Shown here: in pieces, positions 25,583 through 38,606 of the stretch
Position numbering within the stretch: position 1 is the first letter of the stretch
Layout: each line of letters opens with the position of its first letter
Assembly (NCBI RefSeq): GCF_000006565.2
Contig: NC_031471.1
Location: forward strand, 1,862,661-1,926,660
DNA: 64,000 nt
Source: Toxoplasma gondii ME49
Taxonomy: Eukaryota > Apicomplexa > Conoidasida > Eucoccidiorida > Sarcocystidae
Direction of reading: 5' to 3'
Made by a program: the position numbers and the translations under genes
Notes under the pieces: generated by a model
The model's input: only the letters and a program-made list of their open reading frames with translations
The model's database searches: none
What the model was told of the DNA's origin: nothing

Positions 25583-28500
25583 CTTGACTAACCGCCTTCA
25601 ACCCACCAGCAGGAAGCTGGCAACAAGTTTGAGAAATAAGTTGAAGAGGTGCCACGCGAGTTTTGTAGATCCGCGAGCCTTGCCTGTCGCAACACTCAAG
25701 AAGCCAAGGTCACGCGTGGAGAGGGAAAACGACACGGACCAGCTCCTCTGTCTACAGCGCAGGATGCTTTAGCCAAGAACAGCGGTGGCACAACTGTTCT
25801 TGGCTAAAGGAAAGGCGTCCTCGAGTCGGGAGGTTTTCTCTCGCTATCAATACCTTTTGCTACCCGTGGCACGGTCGCATTGAGCTGCCGACTGTTTCGA
25901 AGGCTCGGGCCAGTGAAGTGACGTCATTCGCGTTCGGAGCGTGGCGTGGTACGTCAACGAAAACGGAGAGACAACATTATTTTCCTCCTCAAAGAAATAA
26001 ACTACGGCCACAAAATACATTATATGTTCCCTGGTAAAGCACATCTGGCCAGTGATTTTTTCAGAGGTGAAACGTGCCTGAGAGAAACCAGCGGCGGTCG
26101 GCATACGGAAGACAGGCCACCAATATAGCGGCCTGTGTCTAGCTGTCGTGCCCGCCTGCAGGTTAGTTTCATTTACACAATTAAAGAGACGTGTCATAGG
26201 GATATTTTTCTGAGTGGCACACCTCTGAAGTTGAACGATCCAAATCGAGAGTCACTCCGACTTTCTTCGGCGCCAGGTTTCTGGAACCTAAGCCCAAATC
26301 CTGAAGCGCCTGATTCGAAGTCAGTGGCGTTGTCGCTAGATGACACTGTGTGCGACAGAAACAATAGTCTTACGGTGTATGTTGAAACAGCTGTTCCTTC
26401 CCTGTATGATCGGGCGCGCGATACAGTGTAGTGGTTGGCGCGCTGGATTGTTCACGTTAAAAAAGTATATGCCGAGCACAAATAAACATGGAGCAGGCCT
26501 CGTTGCACGTCTGCTGCACACGAGGTCGTTTCGGGTTACTTTTCCGGTGTAAAATTCATATCCCACGACCGCCGCAGCCATTTGTGACACACAGGAACAC
26601 GTGGACTGTACGAGAGACCCTGTAACACTTTCTGAGAAATCATACCCTCGCTCGCTCAGCCTTCCGGAAGCAAGCAGAAAGGGTTGCCCTACCGTGGTCT
26701 ATCTGGAGAAGCAGTAAAAAGATGACATTCATGAAGTTTTTCCCCCAAACACTTCATCGTCCAAAGTGTGTCGCATATCACCGTACTCACTCTATAACGG
26801 TGAGAGAGGAGGACCCCTACGATGCACACATTTGCCCATCACATTTGTAGACACAGGTGATGGAGCGTTCCGACGATAACAGTGGTAAATTGAAACATCT
26901 GGATTCGACAAATCTTCTGCTGTTGCGTTCTGCGCAGTACGATAATTTGGAGTCCGTAAGCCGCTTCTCTGCAAAGAACTTGTTTCTGCTTCTCGTCTCC
27001 TGGGAGAATCAGCCACTGTCTGGGGCCGATAGTACACAGGCCGATCCACTCACACACGCTACAGTTGGTGTTGGTGCCGACCACAGTGGTTCATAATGAT
27101 CTTTTTCTACAATCTGGTTTATATTCCAGTCACGTCAGTGCCGTATGTGTCGCGGTATACGTCAATCAAAGTGTTTCGATGAAGCACATTGAAGATGGCA
27201 GCAAGATGAGTATTGCAGCTCAAGCCTGCTTGTTCCAGGGGTACTCGAGGCAGAGATCCATTTTCAGGATATGTTCGACGTTTTGGGGGATTTACTTTTT
27301 TACTGAAGATACGTCCTCGTACTCGACACTGTTTACATGCCTCGCTTGTTTTCAAATCTACTTACTGTAGCCACTGCCTTCCTCAGGTCTGTTCTACTGT
27401 GGGGGCAAACGCGTTTGCGTTTCCGGAGTGTAGCAGTCCGTGCAGATCGTTTTTGTCGAACGCCATCATTGGCACCTTGGCTACTTAAACGATATTACGT
27501 ATCCGACGCAACAGTAAAATCTTTCCAGGTGATGGTTTTGCCTGCCGTGGAGCTCCGAAGAAGGACGGACGTGTGACTCTTGGTTTGCCTTCTGGCCATG
27601 CGGTCTTACACGTGGTGCCTCTCCCTTTCGAGTCTACCGCTTACGTGAGATACAGGTAGCATGTGGATAGAAATGCGAAGCAGACAAGCTAGTCTGTGCC
27701 TTCGCAGTGTTAAGTTTCATCCGGGAGGCTCTTCGGTCTCGACTTGAGATGTTGCAACACAAAGTTTCCTTCTGAGCATGCTTGCTGCTTCACACATAAA
27801 GAAAGACAGTCCCCTTTTATGCGGTTCAACATACGCGATTCGCCCGCTTGTTCTCTACTGGCAGCGGTCTGGGATGCAATACCAAATACATAAGAGAAGA
27901 TGCCATCCAGGTACGACGCAGGTAGCTAGCTGTGATGTCGAGGAACGCAGGAAGTGCTCCAGACCTTAATGGGCAGTGCGTTGCCGTAATCATCGTACAA
28001 TCACTCGGCTAGAGTCTCAAAATGCCCGAAGCCACGTGATCTACATAGCATTACAAGGAGACCGTTGCAGATAGGTTCTTTTGAACGTTGAAGAACACCA
28101 CCAGCAGACCCGCGAACAACAAGAACCAAATACTTGAGTATCCTCCTGGAGATGTCAGCCTGACAGATTCATCAGTCAGCACTGCCTCCATTATCCGTTC
28201 CATGAAAACTCTTGACAGAGAACCACTCTGGACGCTCCTCCCTACCCGTTCTGCGGCGAGTTTAAAGATTTCTGAAGTATGTCTGCTGTGCTAATGCCTC
28301 TCACTGTGTCTATGTTGAGTATGTCGTGTCGCTGGTTTCGAGGGCTTGCCTTTTAGAACTAATCTTCTTGCACGTGGCTTTTGGTTTGATGAAAAATCAC
28401 TCCCAGATAACTCAATAACAGCCAACTTCTGAAGTCGAAAAATTGCGCAAGAACTACAATATGCCATTGCCTCTCGCGTTGCTACCATCGCGTGTAAGAA

Positions 28501-29036
28501 TTTTTTGCGTTGCGACACCTCGCACAGACACCTGAGTTCCTCCGTTCGAATTCTCGGTCCTCCCTGCAGAAGAGGGGAAAAAGACACCGGAGCTCTCACT
28601 TCAAAGCTCTGGGTGGGTGTCTTCAGTAAAATGGCAAGGACATCCACTTTTTCCGGCAAGTGCCCGACTAATCGACGCCGTGCATGCGCAAAGTTCTGGG
28701 CACACCAGCTCAGCGGCGAGGCTACTCTTCTGGACTGTCGCAGCTACCGTCGCCGCCTGCGATGTTTCGCCATCTTTCGATAAACCACTCCGGAATACCC
28801 CGTAGATGAAATCCTGCCGGTATGCTCATCCAAAGACACCGCTCTCAGTGGCTCTAGGTTCTTTGCCCAAGTGCCAGACACGCAAACAAAGGCTTGGCAG
28901 CTGCGGTCCCGTTGCGCGGCCAAAAAACCGAGTCGAGAGCAACGAGAAATTCAGTGTATCTTTTGCTTTTTCACGTCTGCCTCTAAGACTGCACCAGGCG
29001 ACTGCAGTCGGCTCTTGACTTTTTCGACTCTTTTAA
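25583..29036. other. Divergent intergenic region
   Basis: About 3.4 kb between the divergently transcribed pseudokinase (minus) and DUF4241-like gene (plus). It must hold both promoters. Apart from the inverted repeat near 25.8 kb, I see only short open frames with no domain signal, no RNA gene and no long repeat. Confidence 0.6.
25768..25808. promoter_or_regulatory. Perfect 15-bp inverted repeat upstream of the pseudokinase
   Basis: TTTAGCCAAGAACAG at 25768-25782 is matched exactly by CTGTTCTTGGCTAAA at 25794-25808, with an 11-base loop. It lies about 186 bp upstream of the pseudokinase ATG. It could be a palindromic protein-binding site, a hairpin in the 5' leader, or a relic. The dyad itself is certain; its role is unknown. 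Confidence 0.6.
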
Positions 29037-32000
29037 ATGGCTTCTGCTGCGGCGATACCAATGGCTTCCACCCGAAGAGGCGAAGCGGCCACATCTGCGG
29101 CGTCTTCCTCCGCAGGTAAGACTCCTCTGGTTTGCAAGAAACCGACAGAGCACCGTGAGGAAATACAGACTGTCCACATGAGTCGTTTCGGTCGCGTTTT
29201 CCCCGCTTTCCATCTCCGCTAGTCGCTGGAAAAGAAGGGAGAGCCCTGGACTTCCCCTCTCAGGCGTTCCTCAAATTTCTCTGCCGTGAGTTCCGGAAGA
29301 ACACGGCAAACGCAAGCGCTTTTCACATTCGCCGCCAGTTCGGTCCGTGGCGTTGCCGGACCTGGGAACCCGGGATGTATTGGCATTGTCGAATCACAGA
29401 TGCACCCACGTGTGTGCTTTTCTGCCGCAGGATGCCAAGGTGTGAATCTCACGTATATCCGCCGCAGCGAACTTTTCGCTTGTGCACGCGGCCACATCAG
29501 TTCTCCTCACCTTCGTTTCTACACACCTGGACGGGACAGAGATTGCCTTTTCGTGTATGTACGTGTGAGAAAGCTGTCAAAGCTCGGGTGCGCTTTTTCA
29601 CTTGAGGTGGAGTAGGGCCAAACACAAATCAAAGGCAATCCCCCACTCTCTTGCTGGCGACCCAAGATCAGTTAGGAACGGTCGTTCACGTTTCAGTGCC
29701 TCTATGATCAGCTGCCACTGCGTGTGACAAATGGCTGTCCCATTCACTTGACCTGTCTTCTTACAACCGGTTTTTCGTCTGATTTATCGCACCGAGATCA
29801 CTCACTCACAATGGTTCGACTTCTGCTTTGTCAGGATCTACGCGCCTCGTCGACATCGGGTGTTTCATTCTTCGAGGTGACGGACTGCTGGTCGCAGACC
29901 CCCTGTCAGTGGGGGGCACTCTCGATGCCGCGATGGCCTCCGGAGGCCCGACTGTACGTACACCGGGAGCGGCTCCGACCTTCGCAGAAAAGAAGTTCGG
30001 CTCGACACATCACGCGCAGGCGCCGCTGCCTGCTCTGCCGCAGGGCAGTCTCGTCCTCGACTTTGTCGCTCCTGGACTGTGGGGAGTAAGTGGCGTGGAA
30101 AAAAACCACAGGAATCGAAACACGGCGAAGAGCGAAGCAGCGTCTGGCGACCGTCGTCACGACAGAGCGGAGTCAACCTAGCGGCGAAGGTGCACTGCAT
30201 AGACATCAGATCAAGTGGACCCAGGGAAAACCACTAGTTTGCTGTCCCAGGCAGGGACCACTGGGGTGGTTTTGAACGAGCATCCCACGAAACTTGGTTG
30301 TCTTTATCTCGTTGCTGCTCGAGTCGCAGTCACTATTCCAGTGCAGTGTAGTGTTTCTTTTCGGCGCGTTGAGTTTCCCTTCGTTCTGGATCGCGGAGCA
30401 TTTGTACAGGGAGAACATGTGGGGTACAGCAGGCCCCACAGAAAGAGAGAGGCGCACACGGCAGCAGTTCGTTGAGGGCGTCGCTCTCGTCCTTCAAAGC
30501 ATGTTTCAGGTCGTGACGAAGACAGTCGGTGTCAGCGAAGGATGGTGATTCGGATGTAGACTGTCGTCTTTGTGATTGTCACAAGGAGGGTTAGTCGATC
30601 CCCGACGTGCATCGTTTCGTTAGATTCGAGCGGGTGTCGACGCATTCGCCCACAGTCCATCGCGCTCTCTGGGATGTCGCTTGCGGTGAAACTGCCACCC
30701 TTGGCCGACTCGTTGGACGCGTCTTTCGGCCTTCAGTGAAACATCTGCTTTCTTGTGACTTCTCGCCTCTGCGTCGGACTTGCACATGCACTCGCGCTTT
30801 CTACTGTCGCCTCAGTCGTTGGTTAGTGGTCGTTTTCACAGCTTCTCCACAATTCTAAATGAATTCCACGCAGTTATCTACACAATACTTTCAAAGGGTC
30901 TCCGGAAACGCGCAGGGGCTACAGTGAGTAGATCGAAACTACGTTGGAGGTCCACGCTGCAGGGAAACAACAACGCCTCCAGTTCTCCAGTTCTCGGGTG
31001 GAGCGAAAACTCTCCACCATCATGAGAAGAAGAGTCCCCAGATGCTCGGCGGGGAAAAAATGCTTTCTGCCCGGTCCGAACCTCCACGAAAACCTGTGCG
31101 ACCCCTTCTCTTCCTCTCCGAATGCTGACGAGCCTCTCAACGCGACTGCTCACGCCATTTGCTGGTGCTCCTCTGGTGCCTGTAGGTCCTCGCGGGCGTC
31201 GAGCGCATGCAGCCGATGGGCGGGAACGGCGATTTCTCTCTTCTAATGGACGATGGCACTTCAGTGAATGTTCTCTTTCTCCTCAACAGCGCCCACATGC
31301 AGATGCAGCAGGCAGAACTGAGTCTGCTGCAGAGCCTTCCGTGGGAGCTTTTCGAGAGTTGCCAGAGAAACCGCGTTTCCGTCACCAGTGGACAGCTCGG
31401 CGTCTTCACAAAGCACAGCTTGGCAGGTGCGTCGAGGCGGCCGCCGCCGAATCGAGAGGAAAGGAAGGTCAGGGAAGGAAAGGAAAGCACGGAAAGCATC
31501 AAGCGAAACGGATGCAGAAGAAAGGAAGTACGGCAGACACGAAGTCAAGCGAAGCTCGTGACCATTCTCACTGAGATCCACAGCAGTCGAACTTGTGTAC
31601 GTTGAGGGTAAGCCGGCGAATCACGAGTCCTCTGACCTCAAGAGACAGTTGGAGAGCAACACCCCGAAACGCCGAGGGAGCAAAGAAAGCGAAGGCAAAC
31701 AGGTGACTTGCGAAATCGACGTAGCACGGTCTCCAGAAGGCCACACAGCGAGGTGTATGTACACCCCGCGGAGCCGAGTGGGCGTTGCCCAGAGGTAGGA
31801 AAGATAGGTCAAACGCTCAAGAGGGTGCTGCTGAACGCCGCATGCAGCGCTGAAAGAACTGCGTTGTGTTGTTCGCAGATGCCCAGGAGGCCATGTCCCG
31901 GGCCAGTCCACAAGCTGCACAGGCACAGGCTTCGTTTTGGTACAATCGCGCATGCGAACTCACCTGCAGTGAAGATCAAGTGAGTGTTGAAGTTCTTCTG

Positions 32001-32435
32001 CCTCCGTGTTCCCGTGGTGTTTGTCCAAGATACAGAGAGTGAGGTTCGCTTTCTCAGCATCGTTCGTGAATTCGTCTTCGGCCGGACTGGCCGTTCTTCC
32101 GCGACGAAAGCTGTCCCGGCCGAGAGGGTGCCTCTGCTTTCGTCCTTACCGTCTCTGCTTTTTTTTTCACCACCTCTGGCGGCGTCTGCAACACTGCGCT
32201 CCGGAAGTCGATGCGGTTCCGGTGAGACTCAAAAACGTGCTCAAGAGTCTCCTTGGACGTCTCTCTTGTCGCCCGCTGTGTCTCGTAGGTGGGCATTTTG
32301 GATGTTGCTGGCGGCCCTCTGGGCTGCGTCTCGGCGACAGGCATCTCCGAGGAGGGGAGTTATCCGATCTACGTGGTTCGGAGTCCAGAAAGCGAAGAGA
32401 TTTGGGCCGTGAAAGTTGAATTCTTGTCCTCTTGA
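29037..32435 (+). CDS. DUF4241-like protein, five exons
   Basis: Exons are 29037-29115, 29835-30085, 31186-31426, 31879-31979 and 32289-32435. All have GT-AG borders and phases add up exactly, giving a 272-residue protein that ends in VEFLSS. After an Ala/Ser-rich leader of about 27 residues comes VDIGCFILRGDGLLVADPL, which fits the 'G-x-phi-phi-x-x-G-x-phi-x-x-x-DP' opening I associate with bacterial DUF4241 proteins. The end (GISEEGSYPIYVVRSPESEE, then IWAVKVEF) fits that family's closing 'G-x-x-x-G-x-YP-x-Y' segment. The function of DUF4241 is not known. There is no signal peptide or membrane segment, so a soluble intracellular protein is likely. The exon model is strong; the family name is inference from motifs. 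Confidence 0.7.
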
Positions 32436-33715
32436 CCTCGCTCTCTCGCCTCTGTGGCTCGCCAGCTGCGGCGTGTGGCTTGGGGTTCCAGCCTGTGAAA
32501 CTCCCGACTCTTGTCGTTCTTTGCCGACGCTCGCGGCCTCAAGCAGAGCCTTGTTCCGGTTCTTCTCTCCGTCCTTTCTCCGTGGCCAGGCGTTTCGCCA
32601 GAACACACGCCCTGCATGCAGGCGAGGAAAGCGACTCGCGCGTGCACACACTTCTTCGGGAGAACTGCGTCGGTCGAAAGGTCGGCCGCTGCCGCGTCTG
32701 TGGAGCCTTTGCAGCTTTTTTTCCTAAGTGGCTTTCTCGCGTTGCTTGGATTTCTCAGCGTGGAGAGAGGAGGAAGTGACCGGAGAGGGGAGCACAGGCG
32801 GTAGAAAGGACGAGGGAGAAGGAGAGCCCAAAGAGGCATTCGGTGTGGTGCATTGTCGAACTCGCCTGCGCAGGAGAAGGCACCGACAGAGATGGAAACG
32901 CCGAGGCAGGCAAAAAAACCGGCGCCAGGCGAGAAGACGCACAGAAGGAAGCGGCGAAAAGCTGCTTGAAGAGTGCGTGACTTGCGAGTCTCCCTGTTTT
33001 TTACAGGAGATGTGTTTCGAATCTCACTCTATACGTAGAGCCTTGTAGGGATACCGCACCATACATAAAAATATAGCGAAATATTGACAAGTCCAGAAAT
33101 CTACAGGAAATTCAGTCGGGAATGTTGTGTGCATGTGCGAGATGCCCAGGGCGTCTTGGGCTGCGTAAAAAAAGCGCGCAATACAGTGACCGGGAGCGAC
33201 TTCGAGAGTGCAGAGTCTCCAAGCGGTTTCTGTGCAGAGCATGCAGACGCCTGCGGCTCTCCACCGTCCGGTGTATGTACAGTCCACGAGACTGCGTCTA
33301 TGCGTATCGATATGTGGGTCTAGTTCTGTCCATCTGCTGAAGTGCTTTCAAAGATGCGCGAGGGTGAACTTGTGCGCTTGCGTATGAACTCTGTTTGTTG
33401 TGAATCAAACACCCGAGGAGGTTCGCGGAGCCCTGAATGTTTCGTTCTTTGTCACTGATATACGTACACTCAAATGGTGTACTCAGCTGCCGTCCGCTGC
33501 TGAACTTGCAATGGGAAGCCCACGGCCGTTGGTACGCCGCTTGCCGTCCGTCTCACGATGTATAAATTCATAACGCCTTTAGCTGCCGTACACACTTCAG
33601 TGAGCTGGCGGTGAACAGCAATCATGCGAACTTAGTGATCTATCTCACAGCAGGACTCCTGTTTAGGACCCCGTCTGCGCCTCGATACACGCACTTCACT
33701 GTCTGCTTTCACCCG

Positions 33716-33755
<40 letters not shown>

Positions 33756-35560
33756 GTCTATAAAAACTTCATATACGTGTATGTATATATGGACGAACAA
33801 AATTGGATATTTGTGCACTCAGTTCACATACGGTCTTTTTTTTTGAAAGGGTCAGAGTTTTCCCGCCTGCTTCCAACGTTTCGAGAAAAACTGGGAACAG
33901 GAAATCACGACGAATCTTCGAAAGAATTCTGGACACTAGAGGGGGCTGTTGGCACACTAAAGTAGCTGAGCTGTGTGAAGCCAAGCTGGCGAGTGCAGCG
34001 AACAAGGACATCTGTTTACTGTTTCTGAAGAAACGAAGGCGGTATCTTTTTTCCCCATCCTTTCTTCTATAATAGTACTTTAGAAGCAATTCTTAGAAAC
34101 TCCGACAAGAATGCAGGTTTCGGTTCTACCGCTTCTCTTCATCGTACTACGTTTTGTCAGTGTTTTGAATAGAAAGGAGATTCAAAACTACTTGTGAAAA
34201 GCGAGACTCTAGAAAGCGTTCTTCGTTTCTTGTCCACACGAAGTCAGGTTGCGAGGCCTGAGCAGTGCGCCAGAAGGAGCGAAATTCGAAGAAATTCCGG
34301 GGGGTGAGTGCGACAGTCGGTAAATTAAAGAAACCAGCTCGACCTTCTGTAAGAAGTGAAAACAAAGAGAAATCACTGGAGAGGAAGAAGACGAATCCAA
34401 GAGACAAACGACAGGAAAACAGCGACACGACTAGCGCAACGGGAAGAGAAGAAGGAGCGTAATTCAAGAGGACGAGAAGGACAAAACAAGAGAAAGTGAA
34501 ACATGAGAGAATAAGATAAAGAGGAGAAGAGAACACGAGGAGGAGAAGGAGAGGAGAAGAAGAACTGTTTCGGCAAATACTGGATGTGAGATTGAAGGTC
34601 TAAACCACTAGTCCAACTTGCAGTATAGACTTTCAGAAAAGACAAGGAACCTTTTCGAGACAATGACTGTCCCAGCGCCTCGACAGTGATGTTTCTAGCA
34701 CCTGTGCAGAGGATTCTCTTGCGGTTAGTGAGACAGATGGAGGGGGGAAGAGATCAGAACGAGAATGCGAATGGCAGAGGAGGAGGAGAACAAGGAGAAA
34801 CGGGAAGCAGAAAAGAACACGGAAAGTGATGAACCTCTTTTTATATGCTTTTCGAGCTCCCTGTGTCCGCATGCAGCTCCTCTCGGTCGACAATAAAAAC
34901 GCATGCACAGTTGGGAGAGTCGTTGCGCAGAGGGCATGAGAGAAAAACAAGAAAAACAGGGGAGCTGCAGGTAAAAGAAATGCACAAAGACGAAGAAGAG
35001 GGGCTCTGTTTCACTTGTCTTTCACATTTCTGCATGTGCTGCGTTTTCTCGACAGCACTGCGAAGTCCCGAACATGAGAACAGCGTCTTTCTCAGCTTTT
35101 CTCTCCTTCTCTGCTGATCTTCCTCGATCGAAGTCTTTCTCACCTTTTCCTGTTTTTCTCTCTCCTTTACTTCTTTTCTTTCTCCCCTTTTTGCCCTCGT
35201 TTCTCCCCAGAGGCTTTCCGTCCCCCCGCCACACTGGTGGGAGGGTCGCTGTCTACCTCGCCCGCCTTCTTCGCAGGTTCTTCATTTCTCAGCTTTTTTC
35301 ATCGTCTCTTTCTCCCGAGCACATTTCTCCGGAGTAGACGCGCCAGTCGAAGAGGCGCAGTTTCTAAAGTTGCACCTCCGAATCTTCCTTTCCTTTGCCA
35401 TCCTCTCTGCGGACTCTCAACTCCTCTCTGCCTGCGCCCTGCGCTCTCCAAGTCTGCTTCCTAGCGCGGAGTCTGTTTGATCGAGTCGCTTGCAACTCTC
35501 TGTCTCTGAGTGAATCCCTGCGACGGAGGCGCTGAAAGAGTCGGACAGATCGTGGAGAGG
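32436..35560. other. Intergenic region between the DUF4241-like gene and PTH2
   Basis: About 3.1 kb with a TA microsatellite near 33.7 kb, a purine-rich stretch at about 34.4-34.6 kb and the start of a long pyrimidine-rich stretch from about 35.1 kb. Open frames here are short or low complexity. I see no supported gene. Confidence 0.6.
33719..33754. repeat. (TA)n microsatellite
   Basis: About 35 bases of uninterrupted TA alternation in intergenic DNA. Confidence 0.9.
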
Positions 35561-38500
35561 ATGCATGCTTGGACAGACTGGAGACTTGGTGCGTATTTCG
35601 AGAAAGTCTTTCATCGTTGTCGTTGGTCTCCCTCTGCTTTGAATTGCGTTTTTGAATTGCTTCACTTTGTATCCTTCTCTGTCCCTGCGCCTCCTCCACA
35701 CTTTCCTCGATCTTTTCTCCTCTGTTTCCCTTTTTCTTTCTGTTTTCTGCCATGCCGTTCTGCGTCGATTTGTGTCTTCTTCTTGCTGTCTTTCCTTCAT
35801 CCTCTCTTTTCTCTTTCTGTCGTGTCTTTTCCTCCCTACCTCTCCTCTCGATCATCCCCCGCTCTCTCCCTTCCGCGGCAATCTTGGCTTTCCGTTCCTC
35901 CTCTTCTGCCTTTCTCTCTTCTTCCAAGCATTTCTCGCCTCCTGGTTCCTCGTCTTTGTCGCGCGTCTCGTTCTTCATGTTTCCGATGTCTCCTCGCTCG
36001 CTGTGTCCTCTCGCGCAGGCTTGCCGGCAGAGGCGGGAACGCTCTGGTGGATCTTCCTGTGGCTTTCCCTCGGCGCGTGTCTGGGCCTCTTGGCGGCGGC
36101 CAGCCTCAGGCGCTTCCCGAATATAAGCCGAAGGCCGCGCCTGCAGAACGCCAGCAAGGTCACCCAGCGAGAGGGCGACGCAAAGAGCGACCCGGAGTCC
36201 GGCGACAGCGAGGATGAAGACGGAGAGAGCTTCAAGATGGTTTTGTGTGTTAGACAAGGTGGGAGCGGAAGGCGAGAGAAACAGAAGGAGAGGAGAGAGA
36301 GAAGAGAAAAAAGAGGAGAGAAGAGAAAAAAGAGAAGAGAAAAAAGAGAGAGAAGACACAGTCCGGAGGCAGACACAGGCGAAGAGAGGAAGGAACTGAA
36401 GAAAAGCTGATGCCATCGTGGAGGGAAGGGCAAAACGAAGAAGGGAATGCTGGAAGAGAACCGTTGCAGGAGTGCTAGAAGACTAGAAACTTCTGTGTTT
36501 CCGTGACTCTTCTTGCATGTCGAGCACTGTCGGCGGCTGTAGCTGGCCAGTGTTGGAGCGTCTTCTTCGAGTGGCTGTGCACGCGGTTCGCTTTTGTTTT
36601 CTTTCTAGTAAATCTGCAAACTGCTTCGTTTCTCTTCTCTTCGACGACGGCACAGGACGGGATCACGAGAGCTGCAAATGTCGACGCAGTTCGAGGCTTT
36701 GCATCTTTGTTTTCCTTTCTGCTCACAGACCTGAGCATGGGGAAAGGAAAGATCGCAGCGCAGTGCGGTCACGCGACTCTCGGGGCGTACAGACAGGCGG
36801 CGCGGCGCCAGGACCCTTTCCTAGCTCCTTGGACCATGTCTGGACAAAAGAAAATTGCAGTGAAAATCAAGGTGGGGAGCGTCCTCTTCTCGCGCTCCAG
36901 GACGCCTCCAGCGCTCGAAAATCTCTGCCGCTCCACTCCTGCATCGCCTACATCGCAACATGCAGGCCAGCCGCGTTTGCAGATCTCTCTCTCTCTCTCT
37001 GTGCATTCGCGAATCGAGCGATCAGTCTACCTGGCGATCTATCTGCCACTGTGGCGCTGTTGATCTACGTCTAAGCGATTCGTGCAGCGACCTCCCCAAT
37101 GCTCTGAAGATGCGTCGGTCGACCGCACAACGCATGCACTTACACATACGCTACGGTCTACAAATATGTACACATGTATAGCCACAATGAGGCACACAAA
37201 TATATCTAAGGCTACCACTGAACAAATACATATATATATACATATGTATATATATATATATATATGTATGTATATATAAATAACTGTGTGACAGAAGTTG
37301 CGTCTTTTGGGGTGTGTGAATTGTGCGGAGCTCGCGTGTTTTTTTCCTGTTTTTTTCCTGTTTTTTTCCTGGACATGTGACCCAGAATGTTTTTTTGTGT
37401 TTTCAGGACGAGACAGAAATGCTGGCTTTGCACGCAGAAGCAAAGAAGAAAGGAGTGAATGCTTACGCCGTTTGTGACGCTGTACGTACAGCGGTTCTCT
37501 CCCCTCGGCTCTCTGTTTTTCTCTCTCCGTGTCTGTGTCTTCGTTCCCCTCTGAGTTGTTGTTCGTTGCTTCTTCTGGCGGCAGTCCGTTTTTGCCTGCT
37601 CTCCATCGTTCTATGTGTCTCTTCTTTCCGTTCCTCTTAGGTGTGCATTCTCTCGCATTTCTTCGACTTCGCGTCCCTGCGTTTTGCCGTCTCTTCTCTT
37701 CTACGTCTTTCTCGCGTTTTCCTCTCCGTCTGCGTCTCTGTCCTCTTGGGTGACTTCTGCTTCTTGTGCAGCGTTGCTCTTTTCTTCTCCCTTTTCTCTC
37801 TTCGCTGTCCTTGCCTCAGGGCCGGACGCAAGTCCCTGCAGGCTCCTTGACCGTCCTCGCCGTCGGACCCGGTAAGCGCAAGGCTGCAAACTCGACCTTT
37901 CCTCTCCCGAGCGTTTCACCGATATTGACCTTTCATTGGCGTGTAGACGATGCAGAGAGTAGCAAGTGACCAGTTTTGGATGGAACTGCTGCAGCACTGC
38001 GCGACTTCTCTCTGGAAATCGAAGCCTCGCGACTCTGCTCGGCGCCCCAGTCGAGACGCCCCCGTGTGCCCCGCGTGGAGGCGAGGCCGTCAGACAGCCG
38101 AGACAGGGAAGAACTTAGAACAAAACCTGACAGAAGACGGAGAAGAGAACTTTGGTAGAGCTGTTGACACTCTCCAACTATAGGGTGCATGCGAATGGGT
38201 GAAGAGAGAGAAGTGAGAGGTGCACACACAAGGAAAGGAGGTGGAAAAGGAGGGAAAGGGAGAAGTTGTTTTGTTCTCGACTGCGGAGGAGCAGCTGTGA
38301 AACGAACTCGAAGCAAGTCTAGAGGAAATCCGAGTCGATCGACAACGCTGGAGGTGTCTATACATTTCAGGTTCGCTTCTGACGCAAAAGAATATGGATG
38401 TCTTCGTTGTTCAAGTTCGCGTTTTTGCGAGCAACCTGCCAGTTTTCCAGACGAGGAGAGGAGAGCAGACAAGCGGATGCGAACAACAGATCGATTGCGC

Positions 38501-38606
38501 ATGATTCACAGAGGAGACACAACCATCACTGTGGGTTTCGTTCTTTCTCTGTTCAGGCCCGGAGAGCCTCGTCGACGACGTGACTGGACGCTTGAAGCTG
38601 CTGTAA
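35561..38606 (+). CDS. PTH2: Peptidyl-tRNA hydrolase 2 (PTH2), membrane-anchored
   Basis: Exons are 35561-35588, 36019-36258, 36729-36871, 37407-37481, 37820-37871 and 38557-38606, phases fully consistent, giving 195 residues. The start MHAWTDWRLG is followed by a transmembrane segment (WWIFLWLSLGACLGLLAAASL), an acidic linker, then the PTH2 core: KMVLCVRQDLSMGKGKIAAQ, CGHATLGAY, the AGRTQVPAGS motif, and a VTGRLKLL terminus. These match the signature segments and the 'GPG...VTG-x-LKLY' end of eukaryotic PTH2. The enzyme cleaves the ester bond of peptidyl-tRNA to recycle tRNA. The N-terminal anchor recalls animal PTRH2, which sits on mitochondria; the location here is inference. The first exon encodes only nine complete codons and rests on phase and a plausible ATG, so the start is less sure than the core. 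Confidence 0.93.
36270..36362. repeat. Purine tract in PTH2 intron 2
   Basis: Almost pure GA sequence (GAGA/GAAAA units) begins just after the donor at 36259. It is a candidate triplex-forming or spacer tract and has no coding role in the model. Confidence 0.75.
37218..37279. repeat. (TA)n/(TATATG)n microsatellite in PTH2 intron 3
   Basis: Alternating TA with ATG interruptions between exons 36729-36871 and 37407-37481. Confidence 0.9.

Noticed and set aside
37949..37969. Nearer acceptor for the last PTH2 exon
   Set aside because: It gives a stop after a few codons and loses the conserved VTG-x-LKL end. The exon at 38557-38606 restores that end in the right phase.
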